Below, piece by piece: positions 26,496 to 34,835 of a stretch of 64,000 nucleotides of DNA. The position numbers and the translations under genes were made by a program. Below the pieces are notes generated by a model. That model searched no databases, was not told the DNA's origin, and saw only the letters and a program-made list of their open reading frames with translations. Where the stretch lies: the NCBI RefSeq assembly GCF_004363005.1, contig NZ_SNYH01000006.1, positions 186,001-250,000 on the forward strand, read 5' to 3'. Source of the DNA: Tenacibaculum caenipelagi (GTDB lineage Bacteria; Bacteroidota; Bacteroidia; Flavobacteriales; Flavobacteriaceae). Numbering within the stretch: position 1 is the stretch's first letter; every line of letters begins with the position of its first letter.

Positions 26496-26726
26496 ATGAA
26501 AAAAATTAAATTGATTTGGGATTTCAAAGGTCCAGATGGTTTAGAAACTGCAAAACATCATTGTATTCATTTAAAGGAGTTTGCTCAGATAGATAGTTTA
26601 CCTTATCATGAGGTAAATTTTGTATCTTTAAACGAAATGCATACTATAGCTTTTATTGTAGTAGATGAGGAGAATATGAAGGTTTATAGAGATGCATTAA
26701 AACCTCATAGAGGAGAATTAGCTTAA
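26496..26726 (+). CDS. Conserved-looking 76-aa protein of unknown function
   Basis: Cytoplasmic protein of 76 aa with no signal peptide, beginning MKKIKLIWDFKGPDGLETAK and containing HHCIHLKEF and a ferredoxin-like pattern of strands (VNFVSLNEMHTIAFIVVDEE). No domain is recognised. The ATG lies only five bases after the terminator hairpin of the upstream gene and a TATTTTTG -7-like box overlaps the T run (26484-26491), so its mRNA would have almost no leader unless it is read through from upstream. The next gene follows 28 bp later. Confidence 0.7.
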   Translation: MKKIKLIWDFKGPDGLETAKHHCIHLKEFAQIDSLPYHEVNFVSLNEMHTIAFIVVDEENMKVYRDALKPHRGELA

Positions 26727-26754
26727 TTTATAATTAACATAAAAAAAAGGAACT

Positions 26755-27057
26755 ATGTTTTTAATCAATGCCTTAGCAAAACCGAAAAAATCTTCAGAAC
26801 ATTATGATGAAGTTTTAGGAGCTTACGTGAGTTTGTATATCGATTATAAAGATATTGAAGGAGCTATGCGATTAGCTAAATTTTATATTAAAGAAGAAGA
26901 CTGGAAAGTAGTTGAAGTAGAAGATGAGTATTTTACATTAGATTCTGTTGAAGATGTAGAAGATGAAGAGCAAAAAGAATTGTATGAAGAAGCTTTAGAA
27001 TATGGATATTCTATCATCTTTAATTGCTACGAAGAAGAAGGAGAGGATGAGGATTAA
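26755..27057 (+). CDS. Acidic 100-aa protein of unknown function
   Basis: Soluble, strongly acidic protein of 100 aa with no signal peptide. The middle reads IDYKDIEGAMRLAKFYIKEE, and the C-terminal third is dense in Glu and Asp (EVEDEYFTLDSVEDVEDEEQ, ending EEEGEDED). No family recognised. It is preceded by AAAAAAAGGAAC, a weak purine-rich site, 28 bp after the previous gene and probably co-transcribed with it. A bidirectional terminator follows. Confidence 0.75.
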   Translation: MFLINALAKPKKSSEHYDEVLGAYVSLYIDYKDIEGAMRLAKFYIKEEDWKVVEVEDEYFTLDSVEDVEDEEQKELYEEALEYGYSIIFNCYEEEGEDED

Positions 27058-27073
27058 ATATTAAAAATACAAT

Positions 27074-27104
27074 AAAAAAGCCATTACTTAGTAATGGCTT
27101 TTTT
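27074..27104. terminator. Bidirectional terminator
   Basis: AAAAAAGCCATTAC / GTAATGGCTTTTTT with a 3-nt loop lies between convergent genes, with T runs on both strands. Confidence 0.9.
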
Positions 27105-27108
27105 ATTA

Positions 27109-28314
27109 TTATGCAATTGCTTTAGCGCAAATAAAGCCTCCTGTCCACGCATTTTGAAAATTGAATCCACCTGTTACGGCATCAATATTTAAAACTTCAC
27201 CTACAAAAAACAAGTTTTGATGTTTTTTGCTTTCAAAACGTTTAAAATTAATTTCTTTTAAATCAACACCACCTGCGGTTACAAATTCCTCTTTAAAAGT
27301 AGTACGACCATTGGCGTTGAATAATCCTTTTGTTAATTGATTGGCTAAATTTTGAAGTTGTTTGTTGTTCAAATCAGCCCAATTTTGGTTGCTTTTTATC
27401 TCCGAAGCTATGACTAATCGTTCCCATAATCGACGAGGAATATCACTAAAAGGAGACTTTAAGTTTACTTGTTTTTTAGCTTGCATTTTTTTTAACTGCT
27501 GTAACTCTTCAAAAACCGAATCTGTATCTTGCCCTAACCAATTTACGAGTACATTATATTGGTAGTTTTTATCAGCTAAAATTCGAGCACCAAAAGCTGA
27601 TAATTTTAAGATAGCAGGACCGCTTAAACCCCAGTGGGTAATTAGTAATGGACCAGAATTTTCCAAATTTGTTCCAACTAGAGTTACTTCAGCATTTGGA
27701 ACGGATATTCCACCTAAATCTATAATTCGTTTGTCTTTGATGTTAAAAGTAAATAATGAAGGCACAGGCTCAATGATGGTATGGTTTAAGGTTTCGCATA
27801 ATTCCCATACTTTTTTACTGCTACCTGCAGAAACCACAACATAATCGGCTTCAAAATCTTGATTTTTTGTGTTGATAACCCATTTCTCATCTTGTTGATA
27901 AACAGAATTTACACCATGGTTTTTTAACACTGTAATTCCGAGGTTATCAACAGCGTTTTGAAAACAATCAATAATAGCTTGTGAGGTATTGGCTTCTGGA
28001 AATACTCGATTATCTTCTTCAATTTTTAAAGGAACTCCATGATTTTCAAACCACTCAAAAGTATCACCAGTCATAAATTGATGAAATGGACCTAGTAATT
28101 CTTTTTCTCCTCTAGGGTAGAATTTTGTCAGTTCTTTAGGGTCAAAACAAGCGTGTGTAACATTACAACGACCTCCTCCAGAAATTTTTACTTTTTGTAA
28201 AACTTCTTTTCCTTTCTCAAGAATAGTAATGTCCAATTCAGGATTGAGTTCTTTTGCATTAATAGCGGTGAAATAACCAGCGGCACCACCACCAATGATA
28301 ATAACTTTTTTCAT
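27109..28314 (-). CDS. HI0933/BaiN-like NAD(P)/FAD-dependent oxidoreductase
   Basis: The 401-aa flavoprotein begins KKVIIIGGGAAGYFTAINA, a Rossmann FAD-binding motif. It contains KISGGGRCNVTH, the signature of the HI0933-like family, as well as YVVVSAGSSKKVWEL, THWGLSGPAILKLS and a C-terminal GEVLNIDAVTGGFNFQNAWT, which closes over FAD. The physiological substrate of this family is generally unknown. It overlaps the GYDIA kinase gene by one base, so they form an operon, although a link to isoprenoids is not obvious. Confidence 0.92.
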   Translation of the reverse strand: MKKVIIIGGGAAGYFTAINAKELNPELDITILEKGKEVLQKVKISGGGRCNVTHACFDPKELTKFYPRGEKELLGPFHQFMTGDTFEWFENHGVPLKIEEDNRVFPEANTSQAIIDCFQNAVDNLGITVLKNHGVNSVYQQDEKWVINTKNQDFEADYVVVSAGSSKKVWELCETLNHTIIEPVPSLFTFNIKDKRIIDLGGISVPNAEVTLVGTNLENSGPLLITHWGLSGPAILKLSAFGARILADKNYQYNVLVNWLGQDTDSVFEELQQLKKMQAKKQVNLKSPFSDIPRRLWERLVIASEIKSNQNWADLNNKQLQNLANQLTKGLFNANGRTTFKEEFVTAGGVDLKEINFKRFESKKHQNLFFVGEVLNIDAVTGGFNFQNAWTGGFICAKAIA

Positions 28315-29240
28315 TATAAAATCATTTCTTTATATGAAAGGATAGTGTTGAATCCTTTTTGTTGAAAATAGTTTATGGTGTCTTCATTACCAGTAGCTAA
28401 TATAAAATCGCCGCCCCAAGCACCTAAACTTTTTACTTCACCAAAATAATCTGGAAATCTAGTTTCTTTTATAGGTTTTAGTTTAATTATTGAACTGATG
28501 AGTTTTTCATGCTCAATAATAATTTTATTTAGATCTTTAGAAGTGCCAGCGTTTAAAAACTCCTGTGTTAAGTTATCTATTTCAGGAATTAACGTTTTAG
28601 CTTCTTCTTTGTGTTTTTTATAAAGAGTAATTCCTTCTCTACTATTTTGTTTTTGATTCAAATACACAAAAAACAATTCTTTAGAAAAACTTGGGTTGAA
28701 ATTTATCTCTTCAACAAAAGGTTGTTTTTCTTTTAATTGATATAGGATAGGAGAGTTATGTTTTGCGCAAGCAATATCGTAACCACTACCTGAGAAAGCA
28801 TTCCAAAGTAATGTAAACGGATTCACGTTTGCCCAAGTAGCGATATTGTTAATTAAAGTTGAAGAACTTCCTAATCCCCAGTTTTGTGGAAATGTTAGGT
28901 TTGTTTTTACAATATATCCATGATTAGTGTTTAAAAAATCAGGATTTAGTTCTTTTGCTTCATGTAAAATATCACATAAAGTTTCAGCTATAAATTCAGC
29001 GCTTCCTTCTTTATTAGAGTTAAATGTAGCTGAGGTTAACCTAAGTTTTGGTAAATCAAAAGAAGCTTCAAACCAACATTCTCCGGTATGCGTAAAACTT
29101 CCCCAAATAAGTTGGGGTTCTTTAATCGGTTCAACGACTAAATCTTGTCCAAACTTAGTCGGGACTGCTAATGACGTTGCACCATCCAAAACAACGTATT
29201 CTCCAGTGAGTAATAATTTTCCGTTTGAATAATACTGCAT
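28314..29240 (-). CDS. GYDIA-family GHMP kinase, candidate phosphomevalonate kinase
   Basis: The 308-aa protein is a GHMP-fold kinase. It opens SNGKLLLTGEYVVLDGATSLAVPTK, has the ATP loop NWGLGSSSTLINNIATW, and contains FSGSGYDIACAK, the motif that names the family. C-terminal GAWGGDFILATG replaces the usual motif 3. The Gly-Ser-Gly-x-Asp pattern resembles phosphomevalonate kinases. Its neighbours are HMG-CoA reductase (sharing one base) and an FAD enzyme. No other gene in the window could catalyse the phosphomevalonate step, so that role is a reasonable inference, but not shown. Confidence 0.88.
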   Translation of the reverse strand: MQYYSNGKLLLTGEYVVLDGATSLAVPTKFGQDLVVEPIKEPQLIWGSFTHTGECWFEASFDLPKLRLTSATFNSNKEGSAEFIAETLCDILHEAKELNPDFLNTNHGYIVKTNLTFPQNWGLGSSSTLINNIATWANVNPFTLLWNAFSGSGYDIACAKHNSPILYQLKEKQPFVEEINFNPSFSKELFFVYLNQKQNSREGITLYKKHKEEAKTLIPEIDNLTQEFLNAGTSKDLNKIIIEHEKLISSIIKLKPIKETRFPDYFGEVKSLGAWGGDFILATGNEDTINYFQQKGFNTILSYKEMIL

Positions 29241-30973
29241 TATACCAATCCGAATTGTTTAAAATGATGGGTAAAGTGTTTTACTTGAAATTTTTTCCAA
29301 TACTCATAATCTAGCTCTCCGAAAAATGGATGCACTACTTTTCTGTTTGGGTCTTTATTAAACACAGTCTCGAAATATTGAACCTGATGTATTAAATCAT
29401 CAATAGCCTCATCCATAGAACCAAATTTCAACGGAGTTGGATCTTCTGATAAAAAAGGAGCTTTAAATCCGATTTGTAATTCGCTATCAGTATTTAAAAA
29501 CGGTTTTCTTCTGGTTGTTTTTTCATCAGAAACATAAATATCAACATGCCAATTTCCATTGGCTATTTGAGTAACCATACTTAAATGCTCTACCATTTGT
29601 TGTCCGTTCATTTTTCCGAACAAAGGTTTAGCTTTAGGAGTTAAGTTTGCTAGCGTACTGCGCACTTTATCCTCGTTTAAAAAATCTACCCATTGTACTT
29701 TTGGTTTGCGTAGCTCATTTAATTTTTCAACTACTGCACTGTGTGAGGCTGTTCTATCTTCAAAATAAGCGACTACTGCCTCTTTTTCTTCGTTGGTTGC
29801 TTTGTGTTGATTTAAGATATTCATCAAGTGCATTTTCATATGTCCATGCTGAATTCCTTTAGTTGTTAAAGCACGTAAAGCAGCAAAATTTTGCGCTAAA
29901 CCAGCGGCAGCAATAATTTGCATTAACGTGCGTGCACTTGGTTTTTGCATCATATCTAGCGATAATTTTGCCATGGGGTGTAATGCGGTTAGTCCGCCTA
30001 CAGTACCTAAAGCTAAAGGGATTTCAATCCAAAACCTAAAAACACCATTTTTTACTTCACAGTGAGTTAAACTTTTGTATTGTCCATCTTTTGAAGCATA
30101 AGCATGTGCTCCTGCTTCAATTGCTCTAAAATCGTTACCTGTTGCCAACACAACAGCATCGATTCCATTCATAATACCTTTATTATGGGTAACTGCACGA
30201 TACGGCTCTATTTCAGCAATTTTAACTGCTTGTTCAAATTTTTGAGCAAACTTTTCAGGATTTTTACCTCCTAATTCTTCTACTTTACAGCTTACTTCAG
30301 CTCTAACTAAACATTCAGGAACGTAGTTAGAGAGAATGCTCATTACAATTTCAATATCGTCTTTTCTAAAAGCTTTTGCAATAGCTTCTAAGCATGAATT
30401 GATAAAGTTAGCCCCCATACTATCTTTCGTTTCAAACGTAACATGTAATTGATAGTAATCTGCTAGTTTATCAGTTTTGTCAACCAATTGAATATCTAAA
30501 ATACCACCACCACGTTTTTCCATGTTCTTTGTAATGGATGCTGTGGCAGCATGTAATTCGGTTTTTTGTTCGTTAAAATAGGTTTGTAACTCCTTTTTAT
30601 CTCCAGCGTACATAAAATGTACTTGACCAATTTTTGTGGTAGAAATTACTTCGGTTTTAAATCCACCTCTAGTGCCCCAGTATTTAGCTACTTTTGAAGC
30701 AGCAGCAACAACGGAGCTTTCTTCAACTACCATAGGTATTGCGTAACTACGCCCATTAATTACGAAGTTAGGAGCAACGCCGTAAGGCATATAAAAGTTA
30801 GAAATAGTATTTTCAATAAAATCATCGTGCAATTGTTGTAGTTTATCATCTACATTCCAATATTGCTTAATGGTTTGTATAATTTCTGGTTGATTATTGA
30901 AATAAGTTTTTGCCAACCAGTCTATTTTTTCCTCTTTGGTAAGTTTAGAAAAACCAGAGATCGTTTTAGACAT
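29240..30973 (-). CDS. HMG-CoA reductase (class II type) fused to a C-terminal DinB/DUF1569-like domain
   Basis: I use the ATG at 30973; a TTG two codons upstream is possible. Residues 1 to about 425 are a class II ('degradative' type) HMG-CoA reductase with LDIQLVDKTD, GANFINSCLEAIA, the KGIMNGIDAVVLATGNDFRA active-site block and HMKMHLMNIL. It makes mevalonate from HMG-CoA in the cytoplasm. Residues about 426-577 are an added domain with LTPKAKPLFGKMNGQQMVEH, HPFFGEL and VKHFTHHFKQF, which resembles DUF1569/DinB four-helix proteins with a His cluster. The frame is continuous. A minus-strand -7 box TATCTTTG lies at 30996-31003. It heads the GYDIA kinase/oxidoreductase operon. Confidence 0.93.
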   Translation of the reverse strand: MSKTISGFSKLTKEEKIDWLAKTYFNNQPEIIQTIKQYWNVDDKLQQLHDDFIENTISNFYMPYGVAPNFVINGRSYAIPMVVEESSVVAAASKVAKYWGTRGGFKTEVISTTKIGQVHFMYAGDKKELQTYFNEQKTELHAATASITKNMEKRGGGILDIQLVDKTDKLADYYQLHVTFETKDSMGANFINSCLEAIAKAFRKDDIEIVMSILSNYVPECLVRAEVSCKVEELGGKNPEKFAQKFEQAVKIAEIEPYRAVTHNKGIMNGIDAVVLATGNDFRAIEAGAHAYASKDGQYKSLTHCEVKNGVFRFWIEIPLALGTVGGLTALHPMAKLSLDMMQKPSARTLMQIIAAAGLAQNFAALRALTTKGIQHGHMKMHLMNILNQHKATNEEKEAVVAYFEDRTASHSAVVEKLNELRKPKVQWVDFLNEDKVRSTLANLTPKAKPLFGKMNGQQMVEHLSMVTQIANGNWHVDIYVSDEKTTRRKPFLNTDSELQIGFKAPFLSEDPTPLKFGSMDEAIDDLIHQVQYFETVFNKDPNRKVVHPFFGELDYEYWKKFQVKHFTHHFKQFGLV

Positions 30974-31115
30974 TCTCAATTCATTTTTGGTGGCTCAAAG
31001 ATAAGTGAATCCTGTTAAAATAGGGGTGATATTTGGTATTTATGACTTTTTTGAGGTGATTTTTGACGATTTTTCCGTAAACTTGGCAAACTTTTTAGAT
31101 AAACAACAACTTAAC

Positions 31116-33263
31116 ATGAAGAAATTATTACTATTTTTTATAGGAATATCTTCGCTAGTGCAAGCTCAGAAAAAAGATATTTCCTTAGAGGATATATGGC
31201 GAAAAGGTACATTTAGAGCCGATTACATGAACTCCTTAAACTCTATGAATGGAGATTATTATTCGCTCTTAAATTATGAAAATGGAAGCACTTCAGTAGA
31301 TAAATACAGCTATGAAACCTTAGAAAAAGTAGCAACTATTGTAGATAGCAAAGATTTAGCGGGATTGAAAGCATTTCAATCATACAGTTTTAATAATGAC
31401 GAAACCAAATTGATTTTAGGTACCAACTTTAAACCAATTTTTCGTCATTCTTTTTTAGGTACATTTTATGTGTATGACATCGCAAAAAAATCACTAGACT
31501 TAATTGGGGAAGATATTCAAGAACCTACTTTTTCTCCTGATAGTAAAAAAATAGCCTATGCCAAGAATAATAATTTATTCATTAAAGATTATTCAGATGC
31601 CAATGTAGTGATTCAAATTACTAATAGTGGAAAAAAGAATGAGATAATTAACGGTATTACTGACTGGGTTTATGAAGAAGAGTTTGGTTTTGTAAGAGCC
31701 TTTGAATGGAGTAAAGACAGTAAGAATTTAGCATACTTACGTTTTGATGAGAGTAAAGTAAAAACTTTCTCAATGGATGTTTATGGAAAAGGTAAATACC
31801 CAACACAAGAGGTGTTTAAATATCCAAAGGCAGGAGAAGATAACGCGAAGGTTGCCTTACGTATATTTTCATTAGTTACTAATAAAACTGCTGAAATCAG
31901 AGTAGGAGATTACGAATATATTCCAAGAATTAATTGGACAAATGATGGTAATTTGCTAGCTGTACGTACCTTAAATCGTCATCAAAATGATTTAAAAATG
32001 TACTTTGTTGATGCAACAACTTTTAGAAGTCATGTAGTTTTAAATGAAACTGATAAAGCTTATGTGGATATCAACGATGACTTAACTTTTTTAGACGATA
32101 ATAGCTTTATTTGGACGAGTGAAAAAGATGGATACAATCATATTTATCACTATAACAAAGACGGACAGTTAATAAATCAAGTAACAAAAGGAAACTGGGA
32201 AGTTACTTCGTATTATGGGTATAATGCAGATAAAAAAACTATCTATTATCAGTCAGTAGAAAATGGATCTATCAACAGAGGTGTGTATAGCATTTCTTTG
32301 GATGGAAACAATGAAAGATTGCTAAGCAATCCTTTAGGAACTAACAGCGCCTCTTTCAGTAAAAACATGCGCTACTTCATCAATACATTTTCAGATGCGA
32401 ATACACCACCTGTGTATACATTACGAAATGATGAAGGGAGAGTATTAAAAACTATTAAAGACAATGCAGCTTTAAAAGAGCTTATTGCTGGGTACAATTT
32501 GAGTAAAAAAGAGTTTTCTACGATTAACATCAATGGAAACGATTTAAATATGTATACAATAAAGCCTGCAAATTTTGATGCGAATAAAAAATACCCAGTA
32601 TTAATGTATCAATATTCAGGTCCAGGTTCTCAAAATGTAAAGAACAGTTGGAATAGTGCTAATGATTATTGGCATCAAATGTTAGCGCAAGAAGGGTATA
32701 TTATTGTTTGCGTTGATGGTAGAGGAACAGGGTTTAAAGGGCGTGATTTCAAAAAAGTCACCTATATGAACTTAGTGAAGCATGAAACTGAAGATCAAAT
32801 CGCGGTAGCTAAAGAATTAGCAAAATTACCATATGTTGATGCAAATAGAATTGGTATTTGGGGATGGTCTTTTGGAGGCCATATGAGTACAAACTGTATT
32901 TTAAAAGGGAATGATGTATTCACCGCAGCAATTGCTGTAGCACCAGTAACTACATGGCGTTTTTATGACTCAATTTACACAGAGCGTTATATGCGTACAC
33001 CAGAGGAAAATCCAGCAGGTTATGACGATAATTCACCATTAAACTATCCTGAATTATTAAAAGGAAAATATTTATTAATTCACGGAACTGGTGATGATAA
33101 CGTACATGTACAGAATGCTTATAGAATGATTGAAGCTTTAATTCAAGCAAATAAGCAATTTGAGTGGGGAATGTACCCTGATAAAAATCATGGTATTTAT
33201 GGAGGTAATACACGTTTACACTTGTTTACTAAGATGACTAACTTTATTAAAAACAACTTATAG
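31116..33263 (+). CDS. Dipeptidyl-peptidase IV-like S9 family peptidase
   Basis: I place the start at 31116, where a signal peptide begins (MKKLLLFFIGISSLVQAQ); the longer frame from 31005 adds 37 residues that hide it. The 715-aa exported serine peptidase has an N-terminal eight-bladed propeller (DPPIV_N; DWVYEEEFGFVRAFEWS contains the Glu pair that binds the peptide N-terminus). The C-terminal hydrolase domain has Ser585 in GWSFGG, Asp660 in GTGDDNVH and His692 in KNHGIYGG. It releases dipeptides, usually X-Pro. Two POT transporters follow directly on the same strand. Confidence 0.94.
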   Translation: MKKLLLFFIGISSLVQAQKKDISLEDIWRKGTFRADYMNSLNSMNGDYYSLLNYENGSTSVDKYSYETLEKVATIVDSKDLAGLKAFQSYSFNNDETKLILGTNFKPIFRHSFLGTFYVYDIAKKSLDLIGEDIQEPTFSPDSKKIAYAKNNNLFIKDYSDANVVIQITNSGKKNEIINGITDWVYEEEFGFVRAFEWSKDSKNLAYLRFDESKVKTFSMDVYGKGKYPTQEVFKYPKAGEDNAKVALRIFSLVTNKTAEIRVGDYEYIPRINWTNDGNLLAVRTLNRHQNDLKMYFVDATTFRSHVVLNETDKAYVDINDDLTFLDDNSFIWTSEKDGYNHIYHYNKDGQLINQVTKGNWEVTSYYGYNADKKTIYYQSVENGSINRGVYSISLDGNNERLLSNPLGTNSASFSKNMRYFINTFSDANTPPVYTLRNDEGRVLKTIKDNAALKELIAGYNLSKKEFSTININGNDLNMYTIKPANFDANKKYPVLMYQYSGPGSQNVKNSWNSANDYWHQMLAQEGYIIVCVDGRGTGFKGRDFKKVTYMNLVKHETEDQIAVAKELAKLPYVDANRIGIWGWSFGGHMSTNCILKGNDVFTAAIAVAPVTTWRFYDSIYTERYMRTPEENPAGYDDNSPLNYPELLKGKYLLIHGTGDDNVHVQNAYRMIEALIQANKQFEWGMYPDKNHGIYGGNTRLHLFTKMTNFIKNNL

Positions 33264-33274
33264 AAACTATACAT

Positions 33275-34804
33275 ATGGCAAATTCAACTTCAATTAAAGA
33301 GAAAGAACTACTTGGACATCCAATAGGCCTGTTTTATTTATTCTTTGCCGAATTATGGGAGCGTTTCTCATTTTATGGAATGAGAGCATTGTTAACGCTT
33401 TACATGGTGCAAGAAATTTTCAAAGCAATTTCAGAGAGAGATGCAGCGACTGCGGTTGTTTATGCTTCATATGGTTCTTTAGTATATGCTTCTACTGTAA
33501 TAGGAGGTAGGATTTCGGATAAAATTTTAGGGATGAGAAGCTCTATTTTTTTAGGAGGAGTTTTAATGGCTATAGGTCATTTTGTATTAGCAATAGAAAA
33601 TAATACAGCATTTTTTTTAGCACTAGCTTTTATAGTTGTAGGAAATGGTTTCTTTAAACCAAACATTTCAACTTTCGTAGGTTCTTTGTATAAAGAAGGC
33701 GATGTTAGAAAAGATTCTGGATTCACCATTTTTTATATGGGAATTAATATTGGTGGTTTTGTAGCACCTTTACTTTGTGGTTGGTTAGCTGCAGAATTTG
33801 GTTGGCATTATGGTTTCGGGTTAGCTGGAATTGGAATGTTAACAGGGTTAATTTTCTTTTGGAGTGGTATTAAAAAGAATGTTTTTGGAGATAAAGGATT
33901 GCCACCAAGTGAAGAAGTTTATGAAAAGCCAGTGATGGGTATTCCTCAAAAAACATTAATACCAATAATAGCAACTTTATGTGTGCCAGTGATAGCATAT
34001 ATCTTGTCATCGTATAAAGCCATTGCAGGAGGAGAATCATTCTTAGGAGATGAAACCATTGTTAGTTTAATTTTTAAACTTATAGGAGTAGTAGTTGTGT
34101 TATACTTAGGAAGTATTTTAATGAAGGCTACTTTAGATGAACGAAAAAAGTTGATTATGGCAATTTTAATCACCTTTTTTATGACTTTGTTTTGGGGATT
34201 CCATGAGTTATCAGGAAGTGTTATTACCTTATTTGCTTCTAGAAATGTAGATTTAACATTAATTAATGCTAGCCAGACAAATGCATTAAATTCAATGTTC
34301 ATAATTATTTTGGCTATTCCAATTTCTTTACTATGGGAATATTTATCAAAAAAGAAAATAAACCCAAGAACACCGTATAAGTTTGGTTTTGGTTTAGTTT
34401 TAGCAGGATTAAGTTTCTATATATTATCTATAAGTGGAGGAAGTGCAGATGAAAATGGAATGGTGCCTTTTGCCTACTTGTTTGTTATGTATTTTATAAT
34501 TTCAGTAGGAGAGTTATTTATGTCTCCAGTAGGGTTATCTAAAATCACTGATTTATCACCTAAAAGAATTGTGGCTTTTATGATGGGAATATGGTTCTTG
34601 TCATCAGCTTATGCATTTCAAATAGTTGGTTTTATATCTAAGCAATTGGCGGTAGAAAGCACAGATGCTAATGTAGGAGGGTTACAAACACTAGAAATAT
34701 ATACTGATGGTTTTGGGTTAATTGCTCAATATGCTGTTGGAGCTGGGATTATCGTGTTGTTATTTTCTCCGCTTATGAAAAAGTTAATGGGTAACGTACA
34801 CTAA
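33275..34804 (+). CDS. POT-family proton/oligopeptide symporter, copy 1
   Basis: Inner-membrane peptide transporter of 509 aa with about 13-14 membrane segments. POT hallmarks are visible: LFFAELWERFSFYGMRALL (the ExxER motif in helix 1), VVGNGFFKPNISTFVG (PTR2 signature), and FTIFYMGINIGGFVAPL. It begins 11 bp after the dipeptidyl-peptidase stop, so the protease and transporter form an operon that would release and import di- and tripeptides. A second POT gene follows. Confidence 0.95.
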   Translation: MANSTSIKEKELLGHPIGLFYLFFAELWERFSFYGMRALLTLYMVQEIFKAISERDAATAVVYASYGSLVYASTVIGGRISDKILGMRSSIFLGGVLMAIGHFVLAIENNTAFFLALAFIVVGNGFFKPNISTFVGSLYKEGDVRKDSGFTIFYMGINIGGFVAPLLCGWLAAEFGWHYGFGLAGIGMLTGLIFFWSGIKKNVFGDKGLPPSEEVYEKPVMGIPQKTLIPIIATLCVPVIAYILSSYKAIAGGESFLGDETIVSLIFKLIGVVVVLYLGSILMKATLDERKKLIMAILITFFMTLFWGFHELSGSVITLFASRNVDLTLINASQTNALNSMFIIILAIPISLLWEYLSKKKINPRTPYKFGFGLVLAGLSFYILSISGGSADENGMVPFAYLFVMYFIISVGELFMSPVGLSKITDLSPKRIVAFMMGIWFLSSAYAFQIVGFISKQLAVESTDANVGGLQTLEIYTDGFGLIAQYAVGAGIIVLLFSPLMKKLMGNVH

Positions 34805-34835
34805 AAATAAAGGACTGAAATTAATTTAATTATAT

